Program-made: the position numbers and the translations under genes | Assembly: GCA_020846515.1 (NCBI GenBank) | Contig: JADLDX010000502.1 | Span: forward strand, 1-6,419 | DNA length: 6,419 nucleotides | Source of the DNA: Pirellulaceae bacterium | Lineage (GTDB): Bacteria > Planctomycetota > Planctomycetia > Pirellulales > Pirellulaceae | Reading direction: 5' to 3' | Part shown: in pieces, positions 4,904 to 6,419 of the stretch | How positions within the stretch are numbered: position 1 is the stretch's first letter | Layout: every line of letters starts with the position of its first letter | The notes under the pieces: generated by a model | The model's database searches: none | Seen by the model: the letters and a program-made list of their open reading frames with translations, nothing else | Told to the model about the DNA's origin: nothing

Positions 4904-6313
4904 TGGATGTATTGGAGGCTGATCTTTTTTTGCTTTTGCTTTTTCTTTTGCCTGTTCCTTTTGGAACTTAGTAGATTTGGCTCGGCGCGGATGTGCCACT
5001 CTTGGATAGTTGCGTTGTCCTTTACGTTGTGGGAGCAACTCTCTGGATGCGTTGATCAGCGCTCTTTGGTAGGCCGTCTGGCTTGCTTCGTAGCTATCAA
5101 ACTTGGGACGTAGTAGCTCGTATTGAAAAACCAGCCAGACGCCGGTGAAGCTCAGCTTGCGCGGTGCGATGTTAATTAGCTTGGCCGCTTGGCGACGAAA
5201 TTGTGTCACGATGTTAAAAGCAATGATGCTTCCATAGAGCTCTTTCATGACAGTTTGGTAGCTCTTGGCGCGAATGCTCTCGGTATCCATCGTGACCTTG
5301 AGGTCTCGAATGTCAAACTCCACATCGTATCGTCTGTGGTACAGTTGACCTGCGCTTAGAGCGTCTACCTGGAGGTCCGTGACCAGAAGCAGTTCCTCGC
5401 CGTTGGGCAACGTGATCTGATGCATGAACACTTCAACCGATGCATCGGCCGGAAGCTCAGGATTGGTGCGACGTTCGTAATCCGAAGGCGTCCAGGTCAA
5501 GTGATAGGTCTTATAGCCTTCGTCTTCCTCCACAAGATTTGCTTGCTTTTGAAGCATCTTAAACCGTTGTTTTGTCAGCCGAAATAAGAAGTTTTTACGA
5601 TACTTTTTACAATTCCAAACAACTTGAAAAATTCCGAAACCGCTATCGGCCAGGACAATGCTGGCACTTGGCAACGAGGCAATAGCCACAGTGGCTTGTT
5701 TAGCTTCGCTAGAGTTTTCCGGCCCGTACATCGCATTGATTTGAGGCACCATAGCGCAGCCAGTCGTTAGTTCATGTGCAACCAGCAACATGGCCACTGG
5801 CCACACCGACTCACCTAGTTGGTTCTGCGCAGGCGGAAACTTCTCTTTCAGTTCCTTGGTCGGTGGCAGCGTTATCGTAGTGCCATCGAGAATAAAGACA
5901 CGCTGCCCCAGGAATGCTGGCCCGGCGCGATGGGCGAGAAAATTACAAACGATATTGCAGAACCGTTTCACGACCTCTAAGTCAATGGATTGTCTAGCTT
6001 TGCTGTAAGCGGAGCTGTTGGTCGAAAGAGTTCCCTCTTCAACTCGGCGATTGTCCTGGGGAAGAAGATCCATATGTTCTTCTAGCAGGCTTTTAACGGC
6101 TTCTTTGAGGGATATCCCACCCAACAGGCGTTGAACAATCAAGAGCCAGAGAGTTGGCGCTTTTCCATATACCAGTCGCGGGTCAGGATTAGCTTCCTCC
6201 TCTTCCAGCTCCTTGACTATCTTTTCTGACTGTAGAATGTCAGTCAGCAACTGCTTGGCCTTGGAGAACTCCTGCTCACGTTCGGCGTCGACTGGGTTCA
6301 TCATATTTGTCAC
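4892..6313 (-). CDS. IS4-family DDE transposase
   Basis: The 473-residue protein is counted from a GTG (complement of 6311-6313); ATG codons at 6302-6304 and 6299-6301 are equally good starts and would give 470 or 469 residues. It is an RNase H-fold transposase that cuts and pastes its own element. The catalytic triad is visible: D143 in FILDGTTITLP, D223 in IVLADSGFGIF, and E332 in the YREK signature Y325-HR-R328-YDV-E332-FDIRDL-K339, which has the exact IS4-family spacing. Residues 1-120 are an acidic, helical N-terminal region (LTDILQSEK, KELEEEE). The C-terminus after 430 is strongly basic (KEQAKEKAKAKK) and ends in a Pro-rich stretch encoded by the terminal repeat. No frameshift or internal stop is present, so it is probably functional. 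A hairpin overlaps its start region. Confidence 0.95.
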   Translation of the reverse strand: MTNMMNPVDAEREQEFSKAKQLLTDILQSEKIVKELEEEEANPDPRLVYGKAPTLWLLIVQRLLGGISLKEAVKSLLEEHMDLLPQDNRRVEEGTLSTNSSAYSKARQSIDLEVVKRFCNIVCNFLAHRAGPAFLGQRVFILDGTTITLPPTKELKEKFPPAQNQLGESVWPVAMLLVAHELTTGCAMVPQINAMYGPENSSEAKQATVAIASLPSASIVLADSGFGIFQVVWNCKKYRKNFLFRLTKQRFKMLQKQANLVEEDEGYKTYHLTWTPSDYERRTNPELPADASVEVFMHQITLPNGEELLLVTDLQVDALSAGQLYHRRYDVEFDIRDLKVTMDTESIRAKSYQTVMKELYGSIIAFNIVTQFRRQAAKLINIAPRKLSFTGVWLVFQYELLRPKFDSYEASQTAYQRALINASRELLPQRKGQRNYPRVAHPRRAKSTKFQKEQAKEKAKAKKDQPPIHPPPG

Positions 6314-6342
6314 TTTGGCAGGTCTTGGAAAAGACCTAAGTG
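6311..6342 (-). promoter_or_regulatory. Hairpin over the transposase start region, probable translation-limiting structure
   Basis: AGGTCTT (6320-6326) and AAGACCT (6331-6337) form a perfect 7-bp stem around a four-base loop. The stem extends with CACTT (6311-6315) pairing with AAGTG (6338-6342) across a four-base bulge (TGGC). In the transposase mRNA the GUG start falls in the lower stem and the AUG codons lie just below it. No Shine-Dalgarno is visible outside the stem. IS10 and IS50 are known to use such start-region structures to block translation from read-through transcripts; that function here is inferred. Confidence 0.6.
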
Positions 6343-6384
6343 CAAGCGCAAATCGTGTGCCATATCGGCCAATAAGTTAACGCG

Positions 6385-6417
6385 CCACCCGAAAGATAGT
6401 AAAAGAGTTGGCATTGG
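6385..6417 (-). repeat. Right terminal inverted repeat of the IS (transposase 5' end)
   Basis: Read on the minus strand it begins CCAATGCCAACTC and ends CGGGTGG, matching the left repeat at 26 of 33 positions. The two bases left in the window (GC) also match the inverse of the left flank. Confidence 0.88.
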
Positions 6418-6419
6418 GC

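Larger units (their letters stand above)
4871..6417 (-). mobile_element. Complete IS4-family insertion sequence, about 1.55 kb
   Basis: One long transposase gene is bounded by matching 33-bp imperfect inverted repeats at 4871-4903 and 6385-6417. The size and single-ORF layout fit the IS4 family. Exact ends are ambiguous by two bases because both flanks continue the match (GCCC on the left, GGGC on the right). The host palindrome lies directly at the left junction. If the element is taken as 4873-6415, the left flank ends in GGGCGTTAGCCC and the right flank starts with GGGC, consistent with a 12-bp target duplication; with ends one base further out, a 10-bp duplication fits equally. The right duplication is cut off by the window. 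The transposase is intact, so the element may be mobile. Confidence 0.88.

Noticed and set aside
4874..5113. 79-codon plus-strand frame with a hydrophobic Phe/Cys-rich segment
   Set aside because: It is the antisense of the Lys-rich transposase tail; complementing Lys codons yields Phe/Leu-rich translation.
6343..6410. Transposase promoter on the minus strand (TTTACT, 17 bases, TTAACT)
   Set aside because: The spacing is right but both hexamers match consensus poorly, so it was not listed as a feature.

Overview
The window looks like a chromosomal segment from a planctomycete, probably of the Pirellulales. This is inferred from three things: a tandem pair of imidazolonepropionase-like amidohydrolases, an orphan FliN-type SpoA protein beside housekeeping genes, and intergenic clusters of a palindrome built around GGGCGTTAGCCC. 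I recall such repeats from that group but could not run a search. Strong Shine-Dalgarno sequences are scarce; pdxH has the only clear one.

Layout. Bases 1-1420 hold the 3' part of an amidohydrolase gene that is open to the left edge; it has intact metal-ligand motifs and a His-rich tail. Bases 1482-2777 encode a second, secreted amidohydrolase-fold protein in which every recognisable metal ligand is gone, so it is probably a pseudoenzyme partner. Bases 2836-3483 encode PdxH, which makes pyridoxal 5'-phosphate. These three genes share a strand with gaps of about 60 bases and may be co-transcribed, though no shared pathway is evident. Converging on pdxH, with only five bases between the stop codons, is a 95-residue FliN/SpoA-domain protein (3489-3776, minus strand).

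Bases 3777-4194 hold no confident gene: one possible 50-residue ORF and a six-copy GCAGTTA heptamer array. Bases 4195-4773 encode a YqgE/AlgH (UPF0301) protein, followed by a possible terminator hairpin and a cluster of palindromic intergenic repeats (4777-4872).

The right quarter is a complete IS4-family insertion sequence (about 4871-6417, transposase on the minus strand). It has an intact DDE/YREK transposase, 33-bp imperfect terminal inverted repeats (26 of 33 matching), and a hairpin that overlaps the transposase start region. Its left end abuts the last palindromic repeat, and the four bases at its right edge match the start of the same palindrome, suggesting insertion into that repeat with target duplication.

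I see no defence system, CRISPR array, RNA gene or clearly novel multi-gene system. The most interesting items are the active/inactive amidohydrolase pair, the IS inserted at a palindromic repeat, and the hairpin at the transposase start.
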